This document shows, piece by piece, positions 4,687-11,189 of a DNA stretch of 23,820 bases. Below the pieces are notes generated by a model. That model made no database searches. It saw nothing but the letters and a program-made list of their open reading frames with translations, and was not told where the DNA came from. The stretch's first letter is position 1; each line of letters opens with the position of its first letter. The stretch is from a virus. The translations under genes were made by a program, and so were the position numbers. The stretch lies in the IMG/VR virus record IMGVR_UViG_3300030329_001868, positions 1 through 23,820 of that record, one strand, 5' to 3'.

Positions 4687-4887
4687 ATGTCCGAGATATT
4701 CAACAACCCGGAAGTGTTTGGGGCTGGACTCCTATTCGGTGCAGCGTTCGCATGGGGACAGATGCTTCTGCACATCAAGTGGGAGCAACGTCAACAGCGT
4801 AAACGTGACGACCATGCACGCCACGTCGAACTGCTTCAAGCTGAATTGGATGAGGTTGCGCGGCGAATCCGAGAGGAGTGCGTCTGA
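4687..4887 (+). CDS. Small membrane-anchored coiled-coil protein
   Basis: 66 aa from ATG 4687, preceded by a GA-rich ribosome tract; an upstream GTG at 4627 would lie in the hairpins and is rejected. One hydrophobic segment (about 10-31, VFGAGLLFGAAFAWGQMLLHI) is followed by a highly charged helix (32-66) with heptad-like spacing of Leu, Val and Ile. The layout recalls inner-membrane spanins or small anchored regulators, but lysis genes lie elsewhere in this phage. The stop overlaps the next ATG. Confidence 0.65.
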   Translation: MSEIFNNPEVFGAGLLFGAAFAWGQMLLHIKWEQRQQRKRDDHARHVELLQAELDEVARRIREECV

Positions 4888-5024
4888 TGGATTCATACTA
4901 CGAACCACCTGACGAGCCGTACGCAGACCTCAGCGAGGAAGAATATGAAGCCATGATTCAAGCGGCGGAAAACGCAGAATCAATGTACTGGGATAACAAA
5001 ATCGACGAGTTAAGGGGAAACTGA
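4887..5024 (+). CDS. 45-aa acidic protein
   Basis: ATG 4887 overlaps the stop of the upstream gene (TGATG) and its own stop overlaps the ATG of the next gene in the same way; GAGGAG precedes the start. It is very acidic: a Pro/Tyr-rich start (MDSYYEPPDEPYADL), then Glu-rich helix. Too short for the usual cut-offs but fixed in place by both overlaps. Function unknown; acidic early phage peptides may mimic DNA or bind host proteins, which is speculation here. Confidence 0.65.
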   Translation: MDSYYEPPDEPYADLSEEEYEAMIQAAENAESMYWDNKIDELRGN

Positions 5025-5245
5025 TGAAAGTCACTGTCACTGGGCGTAAAGCCGAAGTTTTGAGAGCACTTCAGCACGCCAAAGGCGACTGGGTGGGTGG
5101 ACCTGCCCTCGCGAACGTAGCGTGCGGAGGTAGTGAAGGACTCCGCAGACTTCGAGAGTTGCGTGAACTGGGGTACGTGATTGAGAAAAAGAAAGTTGAT
5201 CCCAAGCACAACTACTATTCGTATCGGCTGGTGACTGATGACTGA
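5024..5245 (+). CDS. Winged-helix DNA-binding protein
   Basis: 73 aa. Residues about 8-67 read as a winged helix: helix 1 (KAEVLRALQHAKGDWV), helix 2/recognition helix (GGPALANVACGGSEGLRRLRELRELG) and a wing (YVIEKKKVDPKHNYYSYRL), the organisation of small phage and actinobacterial HTH regulators. It is basic, as expected for DNA binding. It starts on a TGATG overlap and overlaps the WhiB gene downstream by 8 bp, so the two regulators are made together. Confidence 0.75.
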   Translation: MKVTVTGRKAEVLRALQHAKGDWVGGPALANVACGGSEGLRRLRELRELGYVIEKKKVDPKHNYYSYRLVTDD

Positions 5246-5522
5246 CAAAGACTGGCGCAAAAAAGCGGCGTGCCGCGGACTAGTCGGACCTGACTTCGAC
5301 TGGTTCCCGGCCCGTGGCCGATACATTACAGCTCGGGTTGGATCAAATCCGAGTGGAGAAATTCAAACCCTACTGGACATCTGCAATAGCTGTTCAGTCA
5401 AGAACCCATGCCTAGAATTTGCCATCAAATTCAATGAGCCAGGTATCTGGGGTGGTACAAGTTCTCGTCAACGACGAGCGATTAAGAAAGAACGAGCGAA
5501 GGGGATACAGATAGATGGGTAG
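5238..5522 (+). CDS. WhiB-family Fe-S transcription regulator
   Basis: 94 aa. The four cluster cysteines are C12, C49, C52 and C58 (C-x36-C-x2-C-x5-C), followed by the G-I-W-G-G turn (69-73) and a basic C-terminal tail (RQRRAIKKERAKG) for DNA or sigma-factor contact. This is the full WhiB signature, a family restricted to actinobacteria and their phages; known members bind the principal sigma factor and change promoter choice. It therefore both identifies the host phylum and suggests a role in switching host or phage transcription. Overlaps the genes on both sides. Confidence 0.95.
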   Translation: MTDKDWRKKAACRGLVGPDFDWFPARGRYITARVGSNPSGEIQTLLDICNSCSVKNPCLEFAIKFNEPGIWGGTSSRQRRAIKKERAKGIQIDG

Positions 5523-5673
5523 AACGAAAGACAGTCTGAATTTGAATGACCCGGATGCGTTCACCCGTGAACAGATCCTAGAAGCACGTCGAGATAAGGA
5601 CGCTGACGACTGGGATCGTGGTAAGGAGCACGCACGCCAGGAGCGTGAGTTGGAAGAAGGGTTTGAAGGATGA
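5515..5673 (+). CDS. 52-aa charged helical protein
   Basis: ATG 5515 lies inside the WhiB stop region (8-bp overlap) and the stop overlaps the next ATG (ATGA). Nearly all residues after Pro13 are charged or Ala (about 17-52 one long helix, REQILEARRDKDADDW..). No motif recognised. Supported by tight packing between two genes and matching codon use. Confidence 0.6.
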   Translation: MGRTKDSLNLNDPDAFTREQILEARRDKDADDWDRGKEHARQERELEEGFEG

Positions 5674-5876
5674 GCGTAGTGCAATCAGACGCCGGGAAAC
5701 GAATGCAGGCGTATCACCTCCGTCGTAACAAGATGGTTGAGTGCGAAATTTTGGACGTGCGAGTCAGCGAGGAGTTCAATGAGGGCCCAGAAGTGTGGGT
5801 CTGTCAGATTGACGAATACACCGGGGGGCATGTATGGCCTCCAGAATTGGTCCGCAAAGAATTGCTACACCAGTGA
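5670..5876 (+). CDS. Hypothetical early protein
   Basis: 68 aa. ATG 5670 overlaps the previous stop, with GAAGG just upstream. Predicted small beta-barrel-like fold (MQAYHLRRNKMVECEILDVRV.. EVWVCQIDEYTGGHVWPPELV), reminiscent of SH3-like domains; no family named. Its TGA overlaps the GTG of the lysozyme-like gene. Confidence 0.65.
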   Translation: MSVVQSDAGKRMQAYHLRRNKMVECEILDVRVSEEFNEGPEVWVCQIDEYTGGHVWPPELVRKELLHQ

Positions 5877-6208
5877 GGTACCTACTTATCTGGCTGCTTA
5901 TCGACGCCGGAGCCATGAGAGTGGGCCACCCTCCCCAACAGGAAATCGTGCAAGCAGCATCGGTTTACTGGGAAGAAGGGGAGGAGTTGGTTCGCTCTCT
6001 TTCTATTGCATGGTGCGAGTCGTATCACACCATCACCGCCTACAACGGTGAGGACCACGGAGCGTGGCAAATCAACGAGCATTACTGGAAAGACGTTTTC
6101 GGCCACAGAACGTGGTCACGCAGATACACCGCCGAAGCTTCAGCGACAATGGCCCACCATGTGTGGGAGGCAGGGGGCTGGAAGTGGTGGACATGCGGCA
6201 GGAAGTAA
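5873..6208 (+). CDS. Small secreted lysozyme/lytic-transglycosylase-like protein
   Basis: 111 aa from GTG 5873 (GTGA overlap), chosen because it gives a hydrophobic N-terminal signal or anchor (MRYLLIWLLIDAGAM); earlier in-frame ATG at 5834 would bury this. Mature part resembles the core of SLT/lysozyme-like domains: candidate catalytic Glu49 in IAWCES, then the GAWQIN motif (63-68, compare GLMQIN) and Trp-rich C-terminus. It would cleave peptidoglycan outside the membrane. Its place in the early operon, far from the amidase/holin pair, argues for a role other than final lysis, such as local wall remodelling or virion use. Confidence 0.65.
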   Translation: MRYLLIWLLIDAGAMRVGHPPQQEIVQAASVYWEEGEELVRSLSIAWCESYHTITAYNGEDHGAWQINEHYWKDVFGHRTWSRRYTAEASATMAHHVWEAGGWKWWTCGRK

Positions 6209-6261
6209 CACGAAAGTGGTACCATGTATCACAAGGAAACAGACCCATAAGGGGGGTCAAA

Positions 6262-6588
6262 ATGACAAACCAATTCCATCTCAACACACGATTTGAGAAC
6301 GGAGGCTTCGACGCTAACCCGTGGTACCTGGCAGTCACCGAACCGGCAGACTCAGGCATCACGGTAACCGTGCAGCACCGTTCCGAAGTCGAGGCACACC
6401 AGTACGCTCCATCACACTGTGACTGGCTCGTGCAGCTCGACACAGATCATGCGATGACTGAGACAATGAAGTTGTGGCTGACAGATAAGGCTCTCCGTAA
6501 GCTGACTGATGCTGCGGCGACACAGTTATGGGAAGCCCCGGTGCCTGCCGTCGCCGGTGAATCTGCATACGAGACTTTTGACGAGTGA
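6262..6588 (+). CDS. Hypothetical early protein
   Basis: 108 aa from ATG 6262, behind AAGGGGGGTC; upstream in-frame ATG at 6064 would overlap the lysozyme-like gene by 145 bp and is rejected. N-terminal half reads as beta strands (PWYLAVTEPADSGITVTVQ), C-terminal half as helices. No recognised family. The stop overlaps the GTG of the nuclease gene, placing it at the head of the recombination cluster. Confidence 0.7.
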   Translation: MTNQFHLNTRFENGGFDANPWYLAVTEPADSGITVTVQHRSEVEAHQYAPSHCDWLVQLDTDHAMTETMKLWLTDKALRKLTDAAATQLWEAPVPAVAGESAYETFDE

Positions 6589-7430
6589 GTAACGTCAACA
6601 TAGCTCGTGCGGCGTGTCTCAAGACACTCCACGAGGAGAGAGATGAAGAAGGGCATCGCCCAACGGCCTTCGGTACGTTGGGTAGAGGGTCGCAGGCAGG
6701 CGGCTGTGACCGTTCCATAGCGTTCGACATGATGAGCGCTGAACCATCAGAAGAAATCTTGGACTCCACGTTGATGGCATTCAAGACCGGCCAACATTTA
6801 CATGAGTTAGTGCAGGCTGCGATGGTGCGGCAATACGACATGGACTGCGAAGTCCCCGTAGACCTCAGATCGTTGGGGTATCCCATCAGTGGACACGCTG
6901 ACGGGGTGTACATCCTTGACGGCTTAACTATCGTCGCAGAAATCAAAACAAAAAAAGCGTACCCAATCAAACTGGCACGCCGCCAACTAATACCAGAGCT
7001 TCACGAAGTGCAGCAGGCCGGAATGTACGCGATGGGTGTAGGAGCGGACGCTATCCACTTGATTTACTACGCCAAAGACAACGCAGGTACAGCTCGCAAG
7101 CCCACTGATTTTGTGGAGGCTGGTGAAACTGTTGAATGGTTGCTGTATCTCGATCAGGAAGTTCCTGGTGATGGCCGCACAGTAGAGCAGGTCGCTTCCG
7201 CAGAAGCCACCCGCATCACCGCTATCGCTGGACAGGTCGAGGATGGGATGATCCCCGAACGATTTGTTCCTGGGTATGGGACGGTGCCTGTGCTTCCCGA
7301 TCCGGGGAGTATGGATGCGCCGTGGCGTTGCCGTTACTGCGACTACTGGGGGCTGTGCGAGACACTCCCCGCTGGTCAGGTGGCTGCGGCTGATGTGTTA
7401 ATACCAATAAGAAAGGATGCAAATGTCTGA
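6585..7430 (+). CDS. Cas4/RecB-like PD-(D/E)XK exonuclease with Fe-S cluster
   Basis: 281 aa, GTG 6585 (GTGA overlap). Nuclease motifs: His71/His73 in GQHLHELVQ, Asp106 in SGHADG, Glu119-x-Lys121 in VAEIKTKK, and Gln144..Tyr148 in QQAGMY, the RecB-type order. C249, C252 and C258 (CRYCDYWGLC) with C41 are the likely four ligands of a Cas4-type Fe-S cluster. Such enzymes resect double-strand ends to feed an annealase, and the next-but-one gene is a Rad52-like annealase. There is no cas1/cas2 or repeat array, so this is phage recombination, not CRISPR adaptation. Confidence 0.85.
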   Translation: MSNVNIARAACLKTLHEERDEEGHRPTAFGTLGRGSQAGGCDRSIAFDMMSAEPSEEILDSTLMAFKTGQHLHELVQAAMVRQYDMDCEVPVDLRSLGYPISGHADGVYILDGLTIVAEIKTKKAYPIKLARRQLIPELHEVQQAGMYAMGVGADAIHLIYYAKDNAGTARKPTDFVEAGETVEWLLYLDQEVPGDGRTVEQVASAEATRITAIAGQVEDGMIPERFVPGYGTVPVLPDPGSMDAPWRCRYCDYWGLCETLPAGQVAAADVLIPIRKDANV

Positions 7431-7656
7431 GACTGAACAGTTAATGACACTCCAAGATGTCGCTGAATATTTGAAGGTGTCTAAAGCCACCTTGTATTCG
7501 TGGCGTTGCAAAAATGAAAACACTGGGCCGACAAGGGGGCCACGATCTATCAAACTTGGTAGGCATGTTCGTTACCGTCGCTCAGATGTTGACGCTTGGC
7601 TACAAGAAAAGGAGGAAACAGATGTCGGATCTGTTGAAACTGTCGAAACCGTTTAG
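7423..7656 (+). CDS. Excisionase-type helix-turn-helix protein
   Basis: 77 aa from ATG 7423, six bases after GAAAGG; an ATG at 7417 touches the ribosome site. Typical MerR/excisionase (HTH_17) layout: LMTLQDVAEYLKVSKATLYSW (about 7-27), then a loop, then IKLGRHVRYRRSDVDAWL (48-65). The family binds DNA and often bends it. No integrase is in the window, so a replication or regulatory role inside the recombination cluster is more likely than excision. Confidence 0.85.
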   Translation: MSETEQLMTLQDVAEYLKVSKATLYSWRCKNENTGPTRGPRSIKLGRHVRYRRSDVDAWLQEKEETDVGSVETVETV

Positions 7657-8056
7657 CCCACGGTTCATTGAAAAGAAAGGTGGGTCGTTTAATGCAGACT
7701 ATGTGTCCCACTCCACAGTAAATGAGTTCCTGTTAGGGATACTCGGGCCGTTTGACTGGCAGCTCGTTCAAGTTCTTCACGAACCTGACGGTGCCATCAG
7801 CGGTGTCGTGTACCGCCTGTCTGTTGAGATAGATGGACGAATGGTGCACGTTGAAGAAGTTGGCTCCATCCAGCAGGGTGGAAACAAAAACAACGGGGAC
7901 CGCATGAAGGACGCAGCTTCAGACAGTTTGAAGCGATGCGCCATGCGACTGGGCCTCGGTTTACACCTCTGGTCGCAAGACAAATACATCTTGCACAGCA
8001 CGTTAGAATCAAAGACCGCCACAAAAAAGGAGACAGATGATGGCGTTAGCGTTTAG
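7622..8056 (+). CDS. Rad52-family single-strand annealing protein
   Basis: 144 aa, ATG 7622 with a near-perfect AGGAGG ribosome site. The C-terminal part MKDAASDSLKRCAMRLGLGLHLW (about 97-119) matches the hallmark of Rad52/Sak-like annealases (K-x2-x-SDxLKRxA..GLGxxLW), preceded by VSHSTVNEFLLGILGPFDWQ and the GSIQQGG segment. It anneals complementary single strands for recombination-dependent replication and works with the exonuclease upstream and SSB downstream. Shorter than classic Rad52 but normal for phage versions. Confidence 0.85.
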   Translation: MSDLLKLSKPFSPRFIEKKGGSFNADYVSHSTVNEFLLGILGPFDWQLVQVLHEPDGAISGVVYRLSVEIDGRMVHVEEVGSIQQGGNKNNGDRMKDAASDSLKRCAMRLGLGLHLWSQDKYILHSTLESKTATKKETDDGVSV

Positions 8057-8441
8057 TGGGAATCTCACTCGTGACCCCGAGTTGAGGTACGGACAGAGCG
8101 GAACCCCGTGGGTCACGTTCACCGTTGCTGAAACACGAGGTCGAGATGACAACAAGAAAACAACTTTCTGGGAATGCAAAGCGTTCGGTGACATGGCCGA
8201 ACACATCGGAGAGTCGTTCGCTAAAGGTCAGCGTGTCATCGTTGACGGCTCCGCTGAGACAGAGCAATGGGAAGATAAGAACAGTGGACAGAAACGATCC
8301 AAGATCGTGGTCACCGCGTGGGATGTAGGCCGCTCAGTGCGATTCGATTCGCTGGTAGCTGACGCTCCTGCCGCAAAGAAAGAAGATGCTCAGGCAGCTA
8401 AGGCTGTGCAGGCAGCGTTCGCAGATGAGGAGCCGTTCTAG
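8037..8441 (+). CDS. ssb: Single-stranded DNA-binding protein
   Basis: 134 aa, ATG 8037 (or the adjacent ATG 8040) behind AGGAG. OB-fold signature: LAFSGNLTRDPELRYGQSGTPWVTFTVAET at the N-terminus, TTFWECKAFGDMAEHI, FAKGQRVIVDGSAE and KIVVTAWDVGRSV. It ends in an acidic ADEEPF tail, like the SSB tail that docks partner proteins. It coats single strands for the annealase and for replication. Overlaps the annealase gene by 20 bp. Confidence 0.95.
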   Translation: MMALAFSGNLTRDPELRYGQSGTPWVTFTVAETRGRDDNKKTTFWECKAFGDMAEHIGESFAKGQRVIVDGSAETEQWEDKNSGQKRSKIVVTAWDVGRSVRFDSLVADAPAAKKEDAQAAKAVQAAFADEEPF

Positions 8442-8623
8442 TGATGGCAGTAAAAGGGTCACACCTCAACTTGCGTCTATCAGACGACGATCATTCATGG
8501 TTGCAGCTCTCCGCTACAACGAACGGAGTGTCCAAGTCAGAGATGGTGCGTCGCTGCATAGCGATGTATCGCGAAGACGAAAAACGTTTGGACGAAATGG
8601 CTGCTTACTACAACCAACAGTAA
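8441..8623 (+). CDS. Ribbon-helix-helix DNA-binding protein
   Basis: 60 aa. GTG 8441 overlaps the SSB stop (TAGTG) with GAGGAG eight bases upstream; ATG 8444 is the alternative. LNLRLSDDDHSWLQLSATTNGVSKSEMVRRCIAMY is the beta-strand, helix, turn, helix order of RHH repressors, which bind DNA as dimers. Immediately after its stop lies a 12-bp palindrome that is a natural candidate operator, so it may repress the following genes or itself. Confidence 0.75.
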   Translation: MMAVKGSHLNLRLSDDDHSWLQLSATTNGVSKSEMVRRCIAMYREDEKRLDEMAAYYNQQ

Positions 8624-8640
8624 CGTGATGTCACGTGACA
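8623..8640. promoter_or_regulatory. Overlapping palindromes, candidate operator
   Basis: TGTCACGTGACA (8629-8640) is a perfect 12-bp palindrome, and ACGTGA-TG-TCACGT (8623-8636) is a second inverted repeat sharing its left half. It lies directly after an RHH-protein gene and 10 bp before the next start. Confidence 0.45.
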
Positions 8641-8650
8641 GAATGGGGGG

Positions 8651-8932
8651 ATGGACGATTCTCCCGAACTTGAAATGGCTCTCCAAATCCCTGGCGAAAT
8701 GGAGATGGTGGCATTAGCCATCCCTGATCCGTTGCTGCTGGAACTCGACATTTATTGCGACAGTCTCAGGATGCACCCCTCGTGTCCTGAGGAGGTCCGT
8801 AACCTCCCTATGTGGGCGTTCCGCAGCAACGTGATTCAGGCTTCTATCCGAGGAGCTTTGGAGATGTATGCCCCAGACGAGGGCATAGAAGACGAACTCC
8901 AATTTATTTTCAACTGGTACAAGGATGAATAA
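8651..8932 (+). CDS. Hypothetical protein of the recombination cluster
   Basis: 93 aa, ATG 8651 right behind a run of six G that may serve as ribosome site. Acidic; a segment VALAIPDPLLLELDIYCDSL and the helix NVIQASIRGALEMYA (about 67-81) are faintly reminiscent of ribbon-helix-helix proteins, but not enough to name it. It overlaps the resolvase gene by 8 bp. Confidence 0.65.
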   Translation: MDDSPELEMALQIPGEMEMVALAIPDPLLLELDIYCDSLRMHPSCPEEVRNLPMWAFRSNVIQASIRGALEMYAPDEGIEDELQFIFNWYKDE

Positions 8933-9260
8933 AGCAAAACAAAAGGGGACCGCTTACGAAACGGCAGTAGCTCGTTTCTTGGCTGAAGAAACTGGGGCGT
9001 GGGTAGAACGTCGCGCTCTGTCAGGGACCGCTGATAAGGGTGACCTGATAGGTGACGGTGTGCTAGCTGACTGGTGTCTTGAAGCGAAGAACCACAAGTC
9101 GATTGACCTGGCAAGTTTTGTAGATCAGGCTGAGGCTGAAGCGAGGAACGCTGGGTCACGCTGGTTCGCTGCCATAGTGAAGCGCCGCAACAAGAATGTT
9201 AAAGAGTCGTATGTTGTGATGCCTCTGTGGATGTGGACCGAGCTGATCTGCGATGAGTAA
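8925..9260 (+). CDS. Hjc-like Holliday-junction resolvase (PD-(D/E)XK)
   Basis: 111 aa. KGTAYETAVARFL (7-19, catalytic Glu12), ALSGTADKGDLIGD (31-44, Asp40) and WCLEAKNHKSIDL (50-62, Glu53-x-Lys55), followed by Q68, reproduce the active-site order of Hjc-type resolvases found in archaea and many actinophages. It would cut recombination intermediates before packaging. A general endonuclease of the same fold is the alternative. Its end overlaps the methylase start by 8 bp. Confidence 0.8.
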   Translation: MNKAKQKGTAYETAVARFLAEETGAWVERRALSGTADKGDLIGDGVLADWCLEAKNHKSIDLASFVDQAEAEARNAGSRWFAAIVKRRNKNVKESYVVMPLWMWTELICDE

Positions 9261-10089
9261 GATTCTTAGCCTGTGCAGCGGCTATGGGGGGCTTGACCTC
9301 GCAGTAGAAGAACACTTTGCAGGTTCGCACACCGCTTACTGGTCAGACATAGACCCGTCAGCGTGCGACATTATGACCGCTCGGTTTCCCGATGCGGAAC
9401 CCGTCGGAGATTTAACCCAATTCGGTGACACAGTTTTTGACTGTGACATCCTGACTGCTGGCTATCCATGCCAGCCTTTTTCCCACGCTGGGAAACGCTT
9501 AGGAGAAAACGATGAACGACACCTCTGGCCCTACATTGCCAACACCATTAGCACATCTCGGCCCAGATGGGTCATCTTGGAGAATGTCGCAGGCCACGTT
9601 AATCTCGGAGGACCAGCCGTTGTTGGAACGCTTACCGAAATGGGGTACAGCGTCCGATGGGGAGTTGTACGAGCTTCCGATGCCGGAGCGCCTCATCAGC
9701 GTAAGCGGCTTTTCATTGTTGCCAACGCCAGTAGTGAACGACATGGGGGACAACAAGACGTTGGACTGGTGGCAGCATTGGATCGAGGAGAAAAGAAGAC
9801 AACACAACAACGGCAACGGTCACGGCAAGAGTTTGAGCATAGAAGTCAGACAAATTTCGGAGAGTACGCCCCCGCTATTAGCCGATGGGAGCACGTTGTT
9901 GGGCGACTCGCACCGCCTCCTGTAGAAGACAACAAACTTTCTGCCAGTTTTGTGGAGTGGATGATGGGACTTGAAAAAAATTGGGTGTGCGGGGTCGTTG
10001 GAAGCAGAGCCAAAGCGTTAAAAGTTTTGGGCAACGGCGTGGTGAAACAGCAGGCACGTTTAGCATTAGAACTGATCTGCGATGAGTGA
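9253..10089 (+). CDS. C5-cytosine DNA methyltransferase
   Basis: 278 aa with the expected motifs in order: I (SLCSGYGGLDLA, 6-17), IV with catalytic Cys73 (AGYPCQPFSHAG), VI with Glu110 (VILENV), VIII (HQRKRLF, about 149-155), IX (LSASFVEWMMG) and X (LGNGVVKQQA). The target-recognition part between VIII and IX is short. No matching restriction enzyme is nearby, so it is an orphan, probably protecting phage DNA from host cleavage. Residues about 87-224 are also read in another frame by a nested ORF. Confidence 0.95.
   Translation: MSKILSLCSGYGGLDLAVEEHFAGSHTAYWSDIDPSACDIMTARFPDAEPVGDLTQFGDTVFDCDILTAGYPCQPFSHAGKRLGENDERHLWPYIANTISTSRPRWVILENVAGHVNLGGPAVVGTLTEMGYSVRWGVVRASDAGAPHQRKRLFIVANASSERHGGQQDVGLVAALDRGEKKTTQQRQRSRQEFEHRSQTNFGEYAPAISRWEHVVGRLAPPPVEDNKLSASFVEWMMGLEKNWVCGVVGSRAKALKVLGNGVVKQQARLALELICDE
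9512..9925 (+). CDS. Nested ORF in a second frame of the cytosine methylase
   Basis: 137 aa in the +1-shifted frame, entirely inside the methylase gene. Its ATG has an excellent ribosome site, AGGAG six bases upstream. Its content looks like protein rather than noise: two LPTP motifs (residues about 9-12 and 70-73), DGSSWRMSQ, a WGTASDGELYELP segment and NNGNGHGKSLSIE. These recall, from memory, a family of actinophage ORFs encoded at or in methylase genes. It might be real dual coding or a conserved by-product of conserved methylase codons. Function unknown. Confidence 0.45.
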   Translation: MNDTSGPTLPTPLAHLGPDGSSWRMSQATLISEDQPLLERLPKWGTASDGELYELPMPERLISVSGFSLLPTPVVNDMGDNKTLDWWQHWIEEKRRQHNNGNGHGKSLSIEVRQISESTPPLLADGSTLLGDSHRLL

Positions 10090-10372
10090 AATAGTTTACG
10101 TTCCACCCGGCCAAATAATTACAGACGACCACGCCCACCAAACAGTCCAATACTTCTGGGATCGCACCCACCCCAAACCCCTCACCCCACTCCCAAAGAT
10201 CCAGAACATAGCCAAACGAGCACTCATCGCCGGATACACACCCGAAGAAGTAGTGCGCGCCCTCAACCAATGCCGCGCTTTCACCATCCCCGCAGTCGAA
10301 TACCAGCTCCGATCTTCTTCTATCCCCAACTATGGGCGTAACGCTGAACGAGTATTACGAATGATGGAATGA
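10082..10372 (+). CDS. Hypothetical protein of the replication/methylation cluster
   Basis: 96 aa. ATG 10082 overlaps the methylase end by 8 bp and its stop overlaps the next ATG. Begins with a strand-like MSEIVYVPPGQIITDD, then helices (about 56-85, YTPEEVVRALNQCRAFTIPAVEYQL). The helical part looks like a small DNA- or protein-binding module; no family recognised. Codon use is C-rich at third positions like the 1054 gene. Confidence 0.7.
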   Translation: MSEIVYVPPGQIITDDHAHQTVQYFWDRTHPKPLTPLPKIQNIAKRALIAGYTPEEVVRALNQCRAFTIPAVEYQLRSSSIPNYGRNAERVLRMME

Positions 10373-10632
10373 GTACCGAATCGCCGTACTGGTTTGACGG
10401 AGCGGCCTGCAAAGGGCTGCTGGCTGGAACGGTGCATGAGCAGATCTGCTGGGAGGAATGCCCGGTACGTGAACAGTGTTTGGCTTACGCTATGGGTGTG
10501 GCTGATTGGATTGGGACTGCGTACATGCCTCATCTGGTGTGGGGTGGGTACAGCGGTTATGCGAGAGAGTTAGCTATGAAAGAGGCCGGTTACAACGTAA
10601 CTAAAGCAGTGAATCTGTTGGAGGGGAAATGA
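10369..10632 (+). CDS. WhiB-like protein with atypical cysteine spacing
   Basis: 87 aa. WFDGAACKG (C14), then C27-x3-C31-x5-C37 and VWGGYSGYAR (57-66): the WhiB plan, but the second pair is C-x3-C where the family normally has C-x2-C, and the basic tail is weak. It may still hold an Fe-S cluster, with altered geometry, or act as a decoy of a host WhiB. Second member of the family here; the canonical one is at 5238. Overlaps on both sides (ATGA). Confidence 0.75.
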   Translation: MSTESPYWFDGAACKGLLAGTVHEQICWEECPVREQCLAYAMGVADWIGTAYMPHLVWGGYSGYARELAMKEAGYNVTKAVNLLEGK

Positions 10633-11189
10633 GTGAGGCTCTAAGGATCGGATACGCCGATCCCCCCTACCCAGGTATGGCCGACCTCTACAAAGACCAC
10701 CCTGATTACGGCGGAGAAGTAGACCACTACGCTTTATTGACACAACTTGTCAACCACTACGACGGTTTTGTTCTTCACACCGCCTCAGTTTCTCTAGGGC
10801 ATGTCGTTGATTGTGCTCGTGCTACAGGGCTAAGAGACAACGACTACCGAATTATGAGCTGGGTCAAACCTTTCGCTGCTTTCAAAGCAAACGTCCCTGT
10901 CGCATACGCTTGGGAACCAGTCTTAGTCAAAGCTGCTCGCAAACCTAAAGTAGATGGCTCTCACCAGATAATGAGAGACTGGTTATCGGAACCCATCACA
11001 ATGAAACGAGGGCTAACTGGGGCTAAACCTCGGAATGTGTGCTGGTGGTTGTTTGAGGTTGTGGGTGCAACTCCTGACGACACTCTCGACGATATGTTCC
11101 CAGGCACCGGGGCAGTTACACGAGCTTGGGATGACTGGCGCAACCTGATTCTTGGCGAACCTGAACAACTGGAGTTACAACATGACTGA
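10629..11189 (+). CDS. DPPY-type DNA methyltransferase (probably N6-adenine)
   Basis: 186 aa, ATG 10629 behind GGAGGGG. The catalytic DPPY box is at 11-14 (GYADPPYPG) and the SAM-binding FPGTG box near the C-terminus (157-161, DDMFPGTGAVTRAW), the catalytic-first order of beta-class amino-methylases. The middle segment GGEVDHYALLTQLVNHYDG and VAYAWEPVLV match what I recall of actinophage methylases of this kind. Orphan, like the C5 enzyme; target site unknown. Confidence 0.85.
   Translation: MSEALRIGYADPPYPGMADLYKDHPDYGGEVDHYALLTQLVNHYDGFVLHTASVSLGHVVDCARATGLRDNDYRIMSWVKPFAAFKANVPVAYAWEPVLVKAARKPKVDGSHQIMRDWLSEPITMKRGLTGAKPRNVCWWLFEVVGATPDDTLDDMFPGTGAVTRAWDDWRNLILGEPEQLELQHD

Noticed and set aside
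6217-6225. Possible extended -10 (TGG-TACCAT) before the 6262 gene
   Set aside because: Weak match and no -35; the gap is only 53 bp within a continuous operon.
6359-6970. 203-aa ORF on the minus strand
   Set aside because: Antisense to the Cas4-like nuclease, whose motifs are clear; the antisense product is Ser/Arg-rich noise.
6585-7430. CRISPR adaptation module because of the Cas4-like protein
   Set aside because: No cas1, cas2, effector or repeat array is present; neighbours are recombination genes.
7423-7656. Temperate lifestyle from the excisionase-like protein
   Set aside because: No integrase, immunity repressor pair or attachment site was seen; HTH_17 proteins serve other roles in lytic phages.
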